This document shows positions 18,043-26,489 of a stretch of 64,000 nucleotides of DNA, one piece after another. The first letter of the stretch is position 1; the number at the start of each line of letters is the position of its first letter. The stretch spans positions 1 through 64,000 of the forward strand of contig NZ_JAENIK010000011.1 of NCBI RefSeq assembly GCF_016595465.1. Reading direction: 5' to 3'. Below the pieces are notes generated by a model. The model did not search any database, was not told the origin of the DNA, and was given only the letters and a program-made list of their open reading frames with translations. The stretch comes from Luteolibacter yonseiensis. Lineage in GTDB: Bacteria; Verrucomicrobiota; Verrucomicrobiia; Verrucomicrobiales; Akkermansiaceae. The position numbers and the translations under genes were made by a program.

Positions 18043-18204
18043 ATGAAAGTTCTCTCATCCCTCGCCTCCGCAAAACGCCGTCACGCTGATTGCCAAGTCG
18101 TGAAACGCAAAGGCACGGTTTACGTGATCTGCAAATCCAATCCGAAGTTCAAGGCCCGCCAAGGCGCGACCCCAGGCACCCGCCTTTCGAAGAAGGGTCT
18201 GTAA
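18043..18204 (+). CDS. rpmJ: Ribosomal protein bL36, zinc-free type
   Basis: A 53-residue large-subunit ribosomal protein. [26 protein letters not shown] and PKFKARQG align with bL36. Canonical zinc-binding bL36 uses three Cys and one His. Here only Cys17 and Cys30 remain, and the first Cys and the His are replaced, so this is the C-minus (YkgO-like) form. It has a C-terminal extension of about 12 residues. It stands alone with its own candidate promoter and a strong terminator. Confidence 0.95.
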   Translation: MKVLSSLASAKRRHADCQVVKRKGTVYVICKSNPKFKARQGATPGTRLSKKGL

Positions 18205-18235
18205 TCCTCGGAACCGTCTCCGGACATCATTTTTC

Positions 18236-18264
18236 AAAGCGGCCCCCTTGGGGCCGCTTTTTTT
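18236..18264 (+). terminator. bL36 terminator
   Basis: AAAGCGGCCCC (18236-18246) pairs perfectly with GGGGCCGCTTT (18250-18260) over 11 bp with a 3-base loop, then four more T. It lies 31 bases after the bL36 stop. Confidence 0.9.
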
Positions 18265-18320
18265 GTGCCCGCATTCCAGGCTTCGTGTGATGGAGGCCGC
18301 TTTCCCCCTCCAGGACAGGC

Positions 18321-19118
18321 CTACACGCGTGCCGCGATGTTTTCCAAGACGCGCCCTGCGGCGATCAATCCGAAGCTGGCGATGAGATGGGTGGCGGAGC
18401 CGAAGCCCGACGCGCAATTCAGTCTCATCGCGATCTCTTCCGGCTCCTCCTTGGAAACCGTGCCATCGCAGTGCGAGTAATACGGTTTTTCATCCGAATA
18501 AACCGCATCGATACCGAACAACACAGGATCCTGGTTTCTCGGAGTCTTCGGAAATCCATAGTCATTGCGCAGTCCGCGCCGGAGCTGGAGCAGCAGCGGA
18601 TCCATCCCGCTGTAGGCAAGATCGGTCACGCGGATGCGCGTGGGGTCGCGCCGCCCGCCCGCCCCGCCACAGGTGACCGCGTAGATTTTTCTCCGGTGGC
18701 ACTCCGCGACGATCAGGGACTTGTGGCGTGCGTAGTCGATGGCGTCGATGACGGCGTCGAATCCCGCGTCGAGGATTTCCGCCGCGGACTTCTCGTTGAA
18801 AAACTTGGGGACCACGACGACCTCGCAGGCCGGGTGGATCGCCAGCGCGCGATCAGCCATGGCCTCGGTCTTCTGCCGTCCGATCTGCCCGTCCATCGCG
18901 TGGAGCTGGCGGTTCACATTGGTCACGCAGATCTCATCCAGGTCGACCATCGTGATGTGGCCGATGCCGGAGCGGGCCAGGGACTCGACCGCCCATGACC
19001 CGACGCCGCCGACGCCGATCACGGCGACACGGGATTTCATGAAGCGGTCCAACGCCGCCTGCCCGTACAGCCGCGCGATGCCGCCGAATCGGTGGTTGAG
19101 GGATTCACTGTCGGTCAC
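18321..19118 (-). CDS. tcdA: tRNA threonylcarbamoyladenosine dehydratase
   Basis: A 265-residue E1-like enzyme of the ThiF/MoeB superfamily. It makes the cyclic form of t6A at position 37 of ANN-decoding tRNAs, using ATP. The nucleotide site is GVGGVGSWAVESLARSG, followed by DLDEICVTNVNRQ and the substrate loop DAIDYARHK; the closing FGLIAAG hydrophobic segment is also present. The chosen GTG start at 19118 (VTDSESLNHRFGGIARLYG) matches the family N-terminus. The open frame up to 19439 would give an unrelated extension overlapping the next gene. Confidence 0.9.
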   Translation of the reverse strand: MTDSESLNHRFGGIARLYGQAALDRFMKSRVAVIGVGGVGSWAVESLARSGIGHITMVDLDEICVTNVNRQLHAMDGQIGRQKTEAMADRALAIHPACEVVVVPKFFNEKSAAEILDAGFDAVIDAIDYARHKSLIVAECHRRKIYAVTCGGAGGRRDPTRIRVTDLAYSGMDPLLLQLRRGLRNDYGFPKTPRNQDPVLFGIDAVYSDEKPYYSHCDGTVSKEEPEEIAMRLNCASGFGSATHLIASFGLIAAGRVLENIAARV

Positions 19119-19191
19119 GCGCGGAAGCTGCAACCGATGGCGGCGGGAGTCACGACCGGATTTCAGGGAACCGTGGAACTTCCGCCGGCGC

Positions 19192-21069
19192 TCACTTCCT
19201 CGAACCGCCGTCGGGAGTGAGAATTTCGTCGGAAAGACGCTGGGTTCCTGCTTCGGCGAGGTCGCTTTGCGGATGGATGCTGCGGGCCTTGAGATACCAC
19301 GAGAGTGCCGAGCCGAGCTGCTTCGGGTTCCGTTTTTCAAACTGCTGCGCCTTGTCCAGGGCGCGGGTGAAATCCGCGACTTTCGGAGCCAGGAGCTCGA
19401 GCTCGCGACCGAGTTTGGGATCGTCCGGGAAATCCTCACGCAGCTTGGCCAGTTGCTCCCAAGCCGCGTAATCCTGGCCCATCTTGCTGAACTCCGAGGC
19501 TTTGCCGATGGCCGCCTCGATTTTCGTGAGATTGGTCATGATCTCCTTGAAAGCCTCCTCACGCTTCGCATCTCCCTGGATGGCGGGGGCGAGTTCATAC
19601 TGGCGGCGGGCGATTTCGCGGAAATTGCCCTCGCTCAGCAAGCGGTCGAAGTCATTGCGGTAGGCGACCAGTCCGCCGGTATTGTTCACCAGCGTGCGGA
19701 ACTCCTTGAGCTTGGGATTTGTCGGCCAGATCTCGGCGGCCGCCTTGATCTTCTCGGCGGCCTTGTCGCCTTCTTTTGCGAGAAGATGGCTCTTCGCCTC
19801 CTCGATGGCCAGGTCGGAAGCCAGCGTGTAACCGGCGATGGCGCTGTCCACCTTCGAGGATGGGAAATCCTTCGCGGACTGCTTCAGCCGCGCGGCGAGT
19901 TCCATCGTCTTTGTGTAATCGTGCGCCTGGAGCGTGCCGTAGAGCTCGTTCAGATCGCGGAAATAGTTGGCGATGCGGCGCTTCTTCTCGAGCGAAAGCG
20001 TGGCGACCGGAGCGAGATATTCGCCGAGGGCGTAGGCCTCCATCAGCCGCTGCGAGGCGGAGTGGAGTTCGTCGCGCGCGAGCATCAGCTCGAAGGCTTC
20101 GATGTATTTCGAAGTCTCGCGGATGGCTTCGTTTGAAAGGGAGTCCAGCGACGCGACGGTGGGGCTGACACCGACGGATTGGGAAAACAGCTTGGAAACA
20201 TCCGAGTCCTTGTCGATGCGCAGCGTGGCATCCCCATCCTTCCAGATCTGGTTGTAGAATCGGGCGGCCATCAGCACGTGTTCATAACGGCGCTGCACGA
20301 ACCATTGGATCATGCTGACCTGGTATTGTGCCTTGGTTTGGATGGTCTGTGCTTCGGTGCGGACGATGTTCGCCTTTTTCAATGTCTCGATCTCCCCGAT
20401 GCGTTTGAGGGTGTTCGCATATCTGAGCGACGTGATGCCCAGGCCCTCTTTTGCGGTGGTGGTTTTCTTTTCGCCGTCCTTACCCTTGGATTCGGTGATG
20501 GAGACGCTTTTCTCAGTGGCGGCTTTCCAGTCGCCCTCGGCGATGATCGCCTTCTTTTCGTCCTCCATGGACTTGTTGAGTTTTTTCAACCCGTTCACGT
20601 CCTGCTTGGCAAGCATGGCGGTGTAGATGGATTCAGCGAGCGAGCCGCAGAGGTTGGCGTCGCCGGGATAGGAAGACGCGCCGGGCAACAGCTTGAAGGC
20701 CGAGTAGAGATCCGGTCCGCCGGTTCTGAAGGGCGAGACGGTGGCGAGGATCTGCGCGATGTCCGCCCGGTACTTCTCCGCGGCTTCGTCGCTTTCAGGC
20801 GGTTGGTTGAGGTATTTTTCGAAACGCGCCCTGAGCACCCGGTTGTCCCCGAGGGGGATGGAGACGCCACCGACCGTGATGGTCTCGGCAGCCGGATCCA
20901 GCAACGGGATTTCCTGTCCCAGCGGTCCGGCCGGTTTTTTCTCCGCAGGCGGCGGGGTGTCCGCCGGCGCGGCTGCGGGAGCGGGTTTGTTCTCCTCGGG
21001 AGGCGGTGTGTAAACCTGGGCCTGGGCGAGGGAAGCAAGGCAGAGAGGGAGCAGAAAACGGGCTTTCAT
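19192..21069 (-). CDS. Large exported helical-repeat protein, unknown
   Basis: A 625-residue protein with a signal peptide (MKARFLLPLCLASLAQAQ) and a Pro/Ala/Glu-rich linker (about 20-50). A long mostly helical body (about 90-600) is rich in Ala, Lys, Glu and Leu, suggesting TPR-like repeats or coiled coil. The Cys residue before SLAQ is not a convincing lipobox. No family is recognised. It starts 23 bases after the upstream membrane-anchored gene on the same strand and precedes tcdA, so it may belong to an envelope cluster with the ABC transporter. Confidence 0.7.
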   Translation of the reverse strand: MKARFLLPLCLASLAQAQVYTPPPEENKPAPAAAPADTPPPAEKKPAGPLGQEIPLLDPAAETITVGGVSIPLGDNRVLRARFEKYLNQPPESDEAAEKYRADIAQILATVSPFRTGGPDLYSAFKLLPGASSYPGDANLCGSLAESIYTAMLAKQDVNGLKKLNKSMEDEKKAIIAEGDWKAATEKSVSITESKGKDGEKKTTTAKEGLGITSLRYANTLKRIGEIETLKKANIVRTEAQTIQTKAQYQVSMIQWFVQRRYEHVLMAARFYNQIWKDGDATLRIDKDSDVSKLFSQSVGVSPTVASLDSLSNEAIRETSKYIEAFELMLARDELHSASQRLMEAYALGEYLAPVATLSLEKKRRIANYFRDLNELYGTLQAHDYTKTMELAARLKQSAKDFPSSKVDSAIAGYTLASDLAIEEAKSHLLAKEGDKAAEKIKAAAEIWPTNPKLKEFRTLVNNTGGLVAYRNDFDRLLSEGNFREIARRQYELAPAIQGDAKREEAFKEIMTNLTKIEAAIGKASEFSKMGQDYAAWEQLAKLREDFPDDPKLGRELELLAPKVADFTRALDKAQQFEKRNPKQLGSALSWYLKARSIHPQSDLAEAGTQRLSDEILTPDGGSRK

Positions 21070-21092
21070 GAGAATGGAGGGGTGGGGTCTTG

Positions 21093-21497
21093 TCACAGGC
21101 GGTTCACTCCGGTGGCCACGGCGATGCCGCCTTGCTTGAATTTCACACGGAACGCGTATTTCTGCTTCGAGTCGATGTTGAGCTTGCTGAATTCCGGCGG
21201 AATCTCGATGCCCACGAACTCATCCCCGCCCGGCGAGTCCACCTTCACGCTGACGAGCTGGCCGCGATCCGAGGTCCACTGGAGCTTCTCGTCGATCTGT
21301 CCCTCCACGACGTATTCGTTCCCACGCAGGCTGTTGCCGTTTTCCAGCAGTTCGTCGACGCTGAGTTTCGCGACATCCCCGAAGCCGGAGGACTTTTTGC
21401 CGATGAGGGATTTCCCGGCAATGACGGCCAAGGCGATGGCGACGACGGCACCGATGATGATGCCGGGATGGATGTTCGAACTTGCGCGGCGGGCCAT
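21093..21497 (-). CDS. Membrane-anchored small beta-domain protein, unknown
   Basis: A 134-residue protein with one N-terminal transmembrane helix (about 11-29). A compact domain (about 45-134) has the alternating pattern of a small beta barrel: GNEYVVEGQIDEKLQW, SVKVDSP, YAFRVKF, GGIAVATGV. The layout is similar to OB-fold proteins such as CcmE, but the heme-binding His motif is not seen. Function is unknown. It lies between the ABCG-like transporter and the large helical protein. Confidence 0.65.
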   Translation of the reverse strand: MARRASSNIHPGIIIGAVVAIALAVIAGKSLIGKKSSGFGDVAKLSVDELLENGNSLRGNEYVVEGQIDEKLQWTSDRGQLVSVKVDSPGGDEFVGIEIPPEFSKLNIDSKQKYAFRVKFKQGGIAVATGVNRL

Positions 21498-21544
21498 GGT
21501 TTTTCGGAGGGTTGGTGGAAAGATGGAGGAAATGCTGGAAGAAA

Positions 21545-23281
21545 TCAATCCCACTGCGGGCGGCGGGCACCGGCCCATGTGGCGATGAGTGCGACGACGA
21601 TATGGGCACCCAGCGCGTAGAGGCATGCTTCCTGGGCGGACAGGCTGGTGTCGATGACGGATTTCACCGCGTCGTGCACCTGTGTTTGCAACGCCTCGAC
21701 CGAGCCGGACCATGCCCAGTAGGCGGAAATGAACGGACGGGTGAAGATCTCCACACTCTCAGGCAGTGCGAGCACCGCGCCGGAAAGGGGAAGTTGGAAA
21801 CCAACGAGATAGATCGAGAGCAGCGATGCCTGCTCGGCGGTGCGCATGAGCGAGGAGACGGCAAGGCAGATCGCCGTCATGGCCGCGTTCACCAGCAGCA
21901 GGAAGCCCGCGTGCTGGATGAAATCCCCTCGGAACGTGCCAAAGAAATTCACGAAAAACGCCATCCACAGAGACTGGCCGATGACGAGGCACGCGAGAAA
22001 CGCCACCTTCGAGGTCAGGTAGGCCGACGGCCTCAGCCCTCCGAATTTTTCCTTTTCGTAAATCGGCCGCTCTCCGGCGATCTCCCGCGCGGAATTGTTC
22101 GATCCCATCAGGGAAAGCAGCACCACCTGGAACATGATGATTCCGGAAATGGCCGAGCCGACCTTGGCCTGGTCCGAGCGCACGCTCTGTTGTTCCTGGA
22201 TCTCCGCCATCAGGTCGTCCGACCTCGTGTCAGAGAACCGCCGGATGTTTCCTGATGCCTTCTCACTGAAAATCGTGACAAGCACGGGGAATATCAGGAT
22301 GATCGCCAGTTGGAGAAACACCTGCCCCCGATCCCGGAAAAAGATCCGCCAGCGGCGGGACAGAAGGGTGGCGAACTGCGTGAAGAAGCCCGGCAGCGCC
22401 ACGTCCTTCGACTCCGCAGGCTCATCCGCGCCGGGTGCCGCCGGCACGATCAGCTCGCCCGTGTTCATCAGGCGGGCGCGGTTCTTATCCATCATCTTCT
22501 GGTAGGATTCGCTGTGCTTCTGCCATGACGAGTGCCAGCGTTCCGAGGGCTGGGTCGCGAGCCGGGGATAAATTTCCTCGGTATCGTTCACGGAAAAATA
22601 ATGCGTCATCTGGTCCGGTGGGCCATGGAAGGCCACCCGGCCCTCGTGCAGTACCAGAATGGAGTCGTAAAGTTCCAGATGAGCCAGCGAATGGGTCACG
22701 GAAAGCACGATCCGCCCGTCCTTGCGCGAGAGATCATACATCAATCGCACGATCTCCCTCTCGGAACGTGGATCGAGACCGGAAGTCACCTCGTCACAAA
22801 GCAGGAGCTTCGGATCTGAAACCAGCTCCATCGCCAGTCCGAGACGGCGCTTCTGCCCGCCGGAAAGCACTTTCACACGCCGGTCGCTGATCGGGCGCAG
22901 CCCGGTTTCCTCCAGCACGCGGTCGATGCGCTGGTCCAATTCCTCCGTATCTTCGCAACGCACCCGCAGGCGGGTGGCGGCTTCCACGGACTCGTCCACC
23001 GTCAGCGGGTCGTAGGCGATGGAGAACTGGGGGACATAACCGATTTCCGAAGGAGAGAAATCCCCTTCCTTCGACAGGTCCCGACCATCCCAGAAAAGTG
23101 CTCCGCCGGATTCCGGGTTCAGTCCGGCGATGGTTTTCAACAAAGTTGTCTTGCCGCACCCGGAAGGTCCCACAATCGCCATGAAATGTCCTTTTGGCAC
23201 ACGGATCGACACCCGATCCACAAGTGGCACATCCTCTCCGTCTTTACGAATGGCGAAACTGACTTCTTTGAGCTCTAGCAC
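21545..23281 (-). CDS. ABCG-like ABC transporter (ATPase fused to permease)
   Basis: A 578-residue half-transporter with the ATPase first and the permease second, the order of the ABCG/White family. The ATPase (about 1-240) has Walker A GPSGCGKTT (38-46), signature LSGGQKRR (139-146) and Walker B LLLCDE (159-164). The permease (about 300-575) has six predicted helices of the ABC-2 type. Many bacterial relatives carry an FHA domain, which is absent here. The start is GTG. Substrate is unknown; lipids or peptides are possible. It heads a minus-strand group of four genes. Confidence 0.85.
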   Translation of the reverse strand: MLELKEVSFAIRKDGEDVPLVDRVSIRVPKGHFMAIVGPSGCGKTTLLKTIAGLNPESGGALFWDGRDLSKEGDFSPSEIGYVPQFSIAYDPLTVDESVEAATRLRVRCEDTEELDQRIDRVLEETGLRPISDRRVKVLSGGQKRRLGLAMELVSDPKLLLCDEVTSGLDPRSEREIVRLMYDLSRKDGRIVLSVTHSLAHLELYDSILVLHEGRVAFHGPPDQMTHYFSVNDTEEIYPRLATQPSERWHSSWQKHSESYQKMMDKNRARLMNTGELIVPAAPGADEPAESKDVALPGFFTQFATLLSRRWRIFFRDRGQVFLQLAIILIFPVLVTIFSEKASGNIRRFSDTRSDDLMAEIQEQQSVRSDQAKVGSAISGIIMFQVVLLSLMGSNNSAREIAGERPIYEKEKFGGLRPSAYLTSKVAFLACLVIGQSLWMAFFVNFFGTFRGDFIQHAGFLLLVNAAMTAICLAVSSLMRTAEQASLLSIYLVGFQLPLSGAVLALPESVEIFTRPFISAYWAWSGSVEALQTQVHDAVKSVIDTSLSAQEACLYALGAHIVVALIATWAGARRPQWD

Positions 23282-23356
23282 GAGATGATTGGGGCTGAAG
23301 AATAACTAACGGCGCGGGGGCGGGATCTTTATCGTCTTCTTTCAAAAATAAACACA

Positions 23357-23827
23357 TCAATCGATCGGCACGATGCGAAGGTTGCCGCCGGGCTTTTGAT
23401 TCAGCGCGGAGGACAGCGTCGGAGACATGTTGCCGGTCGTTGGCGCGGCAGCGGGGGCGTCGTTGTCCAAGGCATTCCGCAGCGCGCCTTCCACGAGCTG
23501 GCCGCAGTGGATTTTCATCGGCGGGAGCGGTCCCAAATCTCCTGTGAGTTCCTGGGCGGTGAGAATTTTCGCTTCATCCGCGGTCTTTCCACGCAGGAGC
23601 TCCGTGGCCATCGAAGCCACCGCGATGGCGGTTTGACAGCCGAATGCCTGGAACGACGCGCGGTCGATCACCCGCTTGCCGTCTTTCTCGGTGAATTTCA
23701 GCCACATCCGCAGCATGTCGCCACACTCCGGCGATCCGACGGTGCCCACGGCATCAGCATCGGCGAGCTCGCCCTGATTGAGCGGGTTGGCCAGCGCCTC
23801 CTTCACTTTTGTTTCGAAAGAACTCAT
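23357..23827 (-). CDS. NifU/IscU-like iron-sulfur scaffold
   Basis: A 156-residue protein with an IscU/NifU N-terminal-type domain (about 1-120). The three cluster ligands are present: Cys35 in SPECGD, Cys64 in FGCQTA and Cys108 in IHCGQ. It would assemble Fe-S clusters for transfer to client proteins. A 35-residue C-terminal tail has no clear function. No IscS or SufS gene adjoins it. The start at 23827 is preferred over the open frame to 23872, which adds an unlike segment. Confidence 0.88.
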   Translation of the reverse strand: MSSFETKVKEALANPLNQGELADADAVGTVGSPECGDMLRMWLKFTEKDGKRVIDRASFQAFGCQTAIAVASMATELLRGKTADEAKILTAQELTGDLGPLPPMKIHCGQLVEGALRNALDNDAPAAAPTTGNMSPTLSSALNQKPGGNLRIVPID

Positions 23828-24062
23828 TTTGTTAGGAGGATTCTCGGCGAAAAACCCACAATTACGAGACAAACCTCAGCCATCGGCCACGGTGCCCGGA
23901 TCCGGGGCATGAACGGCTCGGGATGCCGGCCGGTCCACCGGATTAATGAATCGACCGGAAGAGATTCGCGGATAAAACCCTACCAGCCACCGTGCCGTCC
24001 ACCGCATGACGGGCCTGAATCCTTTTCTGGCGGTGGTGATCCGCTTCCAACCGCCATTGAGA

Positions 24063-25025
24063 ATGTCCGCGTCCGCCAAATCCCGTCTGGAACTGCTCGA
24101 TGCTTTGCGCGGAGCGGCGGCGATCGGAGTGACGCTGGTTCATTTCACCGTGGAAATGGAGCCGACCCTGTTCCAGAAGGTCGCGCGGTGGGGATGGACC
24201 GGGGTGGTCGTGTTTTTCGTGATCAGCGGCTTCATCATGCCCCACTCGCTGGCCCGCTCCGGTTACCGTTTTCCCAAGGATTATTGGAAGTTCATTTCGA
24301 AGCGGATCGTCCGGCTTCATCCGCCTTACTTGCTGACCGTCATGATCCTGATCGGCCTGAACTGGACTTCGGTCTCGTCAGCCTGCAGGCAGTTCGCTCT
24401 CCATGCCGGCTTGCTCAACGGGATACTCGGAGTGCCATGGCTGAGCCAGGTCTATTGGACGCTGGCGATCGAGTTCCAGTTCTACCTGTTGATCGGCGCA
24501 CTCGTGCCCATTCTTTTGAATCATCCTAAGGCGGGTCATCGTTTTGTGATCCCCGCGCTCTTGTGTCTGTCGCTCGCTCCGGTATCCTGGAATTGGATCG
24601 TCCCCCACCTGCCTTTGTTCATCTTCGGAGTCCTGGTTTTCCTGCGGCACCGTGGAACCATTCCGCCCTTGTTATTTTACGTGGAAATTCTGGCTGCGGC
24701 GGCCGCCAGCTACTTCACCTTGGGATTGCCTCAGGCGCTGGTCGGCCTCGCCACAGCCATGTGCGTGACTTTTGTGAACATCAGGATCCCCAGGGTGCTG
24801 GTGGATTTCGGGACCATCTCCTATTCGTTGTATCTGCTGCACCCGATCATCGGCGTGTGGGTCGTCCGCGAATCGCACTTCGGAGTGGGAGGCATGCCCG
24901 GACAGATCCTGACCGTCGCCGCCGCCCTCGGTGTTTCCTCGCTGGCTGCGTGGGTTTGTTACCGGTGGGTGGAAAGTCCCTCGCAAAGGGCATCGTCGCG
25001 GATCCGGTATGATCGGAATCTTTGA
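24063..25025 (+). CDS. Acyltransferase 3 family membrane protein
   Basis: A protein of about 320 residues with ten or so transmembrane helices, of the OafA/YrhL acyltransferase-3 family. The diagnostic opening LELLDALRGAAAIGVTLVHF includes the conserved Arg and the catalytic-type His. GVVVFFVISGFIM and FISKRIVRLHPPY follow, and SYSLYLLHPIIG is near the end. Family members add acyl groups to sugars or LPS in the membrane; the target is unknown. The start at 24063 gives the normal short N-terminus; 24006 would add 19 residues. Confidence 0.88.
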   Translation: MSASAKSRLELLDALRGAAAIGVTLVHFTVEMEPTLFQKVARWGWTGVVVFFVISGFIMPHSLARSGYRFPKDYWKFISKRIVRLHPPYLLTVMILIGLNWTSVSSACRQFALHAGLLNGILGVPWLSQVYWTLAIEFQFYLLIGALVPILLNHPKAGHRFVIPALLCLSLAPVSWNWIVPHLPLFIFGVLVFLRHRGTIPPLLFYVEILAAAAASYFTLGLPQALVGLATAMCVTFVNIRIPRVLVDFGTISYSLYLLHPIIGVWVVRESHFGVGGMPGQILTVAAALGVSSLAAWVCYRWVESPSQRASSRIRYDRNL

Positions 25026-25038
25026 GTTTCAGCGGGAT

Positions 25039-25545
25039 TCAATCCAGGCTGAAGTCGAAGGTCTGGGTGAAGGTCATTCTGACGGGCACATTGTTCCTTT
25101 TCATCGGCAGATACCGCCAGCGCAGGACCGATTGGACCGCGGCAAGACCGAACTCAGGGCGGGAGGCGTTCTTTACTTTCGCGGAAACCACGGCGCCGTT
25201 TTCGTCCACAACGAAAACCAGTTTCGCGAATCCCTCGATCTTCTTTTCTTTCAAGGCTGCCGGATAACGGGGCTGGGACATCAAGATGATCCGTGGGGGT
25301 TCATCCAGCCCCCTCCGGTCGGAATGGACGGAGCGGTTGTAATCGTCCAAATCCAGCTCTTTCCTCACCAACAGGCCGTGTTTTCCTTCGCCCATGTCAA
25401 CTTCCACGAGGGAGCTCTTCGTTTTCAGGCGTTTTCCGGCTGATGGGGTCGGGGCTTTTTCCGGAGCACAACCGGGCAGAGCCGCGAAAATCATGATGCC
25501 GAGGAATACGTGAAAATGCGATTTGATGCCGTGCGGCTGTTTCAT
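25039..25545 (-). CDS. Lipoprotein with a TonB C-terminal domain
   Basis: A 168-residue protein with a lipoprotein signal (FAALPGC, Cys about residue 26) and no long membrane anchor or Pro-rich linker. The C-terminal third follows the TonB_C pattern: PRYPAALKEKKIEGFAKLVF, DENGAVVSAKV, and VLRWRYLP. TonB normally sits in the inner membrane by an N-terminal helix, so a lipid-anchored copy is odd. It may be a stand-alone domain working in the outer membrane, or an inner-membrane lipoprotein. It converges with the acyltransferase gene. Confidence 0.75.
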   Translation of the reverse strand: MKQPHGIKSHFHVFLGIMIFAALPGCAPEKAPTPSAGKRLKTKSSLVEVDMGEGKHGLLVRKELDLDDYNRSVHSDRRGLDEPPRIILMSQPRYPAALKEKKIEGFAKLVFVVDENGAVVSAKVKNASRPEFGLAAVQSVLRWRYLPMKRNNVPVRMTFTQTFDFSLD

Positions 25546-25658
25546 GCGCGCGAAGTTGGCGATGACCCCGGCACGGTTCAATGAGATTCCGGCGGGAATC
25601 TAACTGATCTTTGGGAAATCGTCCCCTTGGCATTGGCGGCGACGCCGCCGTCCCGGCG

Positions 25659-26444
25659 TCACATCCGGAAATCCTCTCCGAGGTAGTATTTGCGGGCGGT
25701 CGGATCATCCACCAGTTCGGCGGAATTTCCTTCCAGGATGACGCGGCCATCATGGATGAGGAAGGCACGGTCGGTGATGCTGAGCGTCTCCCGCACGGAG
25801 TGGTCGGTAATCAGAATGGCCAGGCCATCCCGCTCGCGCAGCTCGCGGACGATGCTCTGGATGTCCTCGACCGCGAGAGGATCGATGCCGGCGAACGGCT
25901 CGTCGAGCATCAGCAAGGTCGGGTCCGAACAAAGCGAGCGGGCGATGGCGAGGCGGCGCTTTTCCCCACCGGAGAGAGTGATGGCGATGGACTTGGCGAG
26001 CCTGGAAATCTTGAACCGCTCCAGCAGTTCGTGCGCGCGGTCCTTGCGGTCCGAGCGGCTGAGGTTCGGACGGGTTTCGAGAATGGCGAGGAGATTGTCC
26101 AATACCGAAAGCTTGCGGAAAATCGATTCCTCCTGCGGCAGGTAGCCGAGGCCGAGGCGGGCGCGGCGGTGCATCGGCATTTTTGACAGGTCGTGGCCGT
26201 TGAAACAGACGGAGCCGGCGTCCGCCGGGATCAGCCCGGCGATCATGTAGAAGGAGGTGGTTTTGCCAGCGCCGTTCGGTCCCAGCAGGCCGACGATTTC
26301 GCGGGGCTGGACGGTGATGGAGACACCGTCGACGACCGCGCGGCCGCCATAGGTCTTGCGCAGGCCGTTGGCGAAGAGCACGGCCTTGTCGGTGTTCGAG
26401 CAGGTGGAGCCGGGCGTGTGCGACTTGCAGGGATTCGGGATCAC
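25659..26444 (-). CDS. lptB: LPS export ABC transporter ATPase
   Basis: LptB drives LPS extraction from the inner membrane together with LptF/LptG. The 261-residue protein has Walker A GPNGAGKTT (55-63), signature LSGGEKRR (157-164) and Walker B LLMLDE (177-182). It also has the LptB-typical HDLSKMPMHRRARLGLGYLPQE segment and ITDHSVRETL. The start is GTG at 26444; an internal GTG near residue 22 would remove an N-terminus unlike other LptB. It follows the LptC/A-like gene after 45 bases. LptF and LptG are not in the window. Confidence 0.93.
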   Translation of the reverse strand: MIPNPCKSHTPGSTCSNTDKAVLFANGLRKTYGGRAVVDGVSITVQPREIVGLLGPNGAGKTTSFYMIAGLIPADAGSVCFNGHDLSKMPMHRRARLGLGYLPQEESIFRKLSVLDNLLAILETRPNLSRSDRKDRAHELLERFKISRLAKSIAITLSGGEKRRLAIARSLCSDPTLLMLDEPFAGIDPLAVEDIQSIVRELRERDGLAILITDHSVRETLSITDRAFLIHDGRVILEGNSAELVDDPTARKYYLGEDFRM

Positions 26445-26489
26445 GGGAATGAAGGGGATGGAGCTGAAACGATGGCGACGCCCGGGCGG

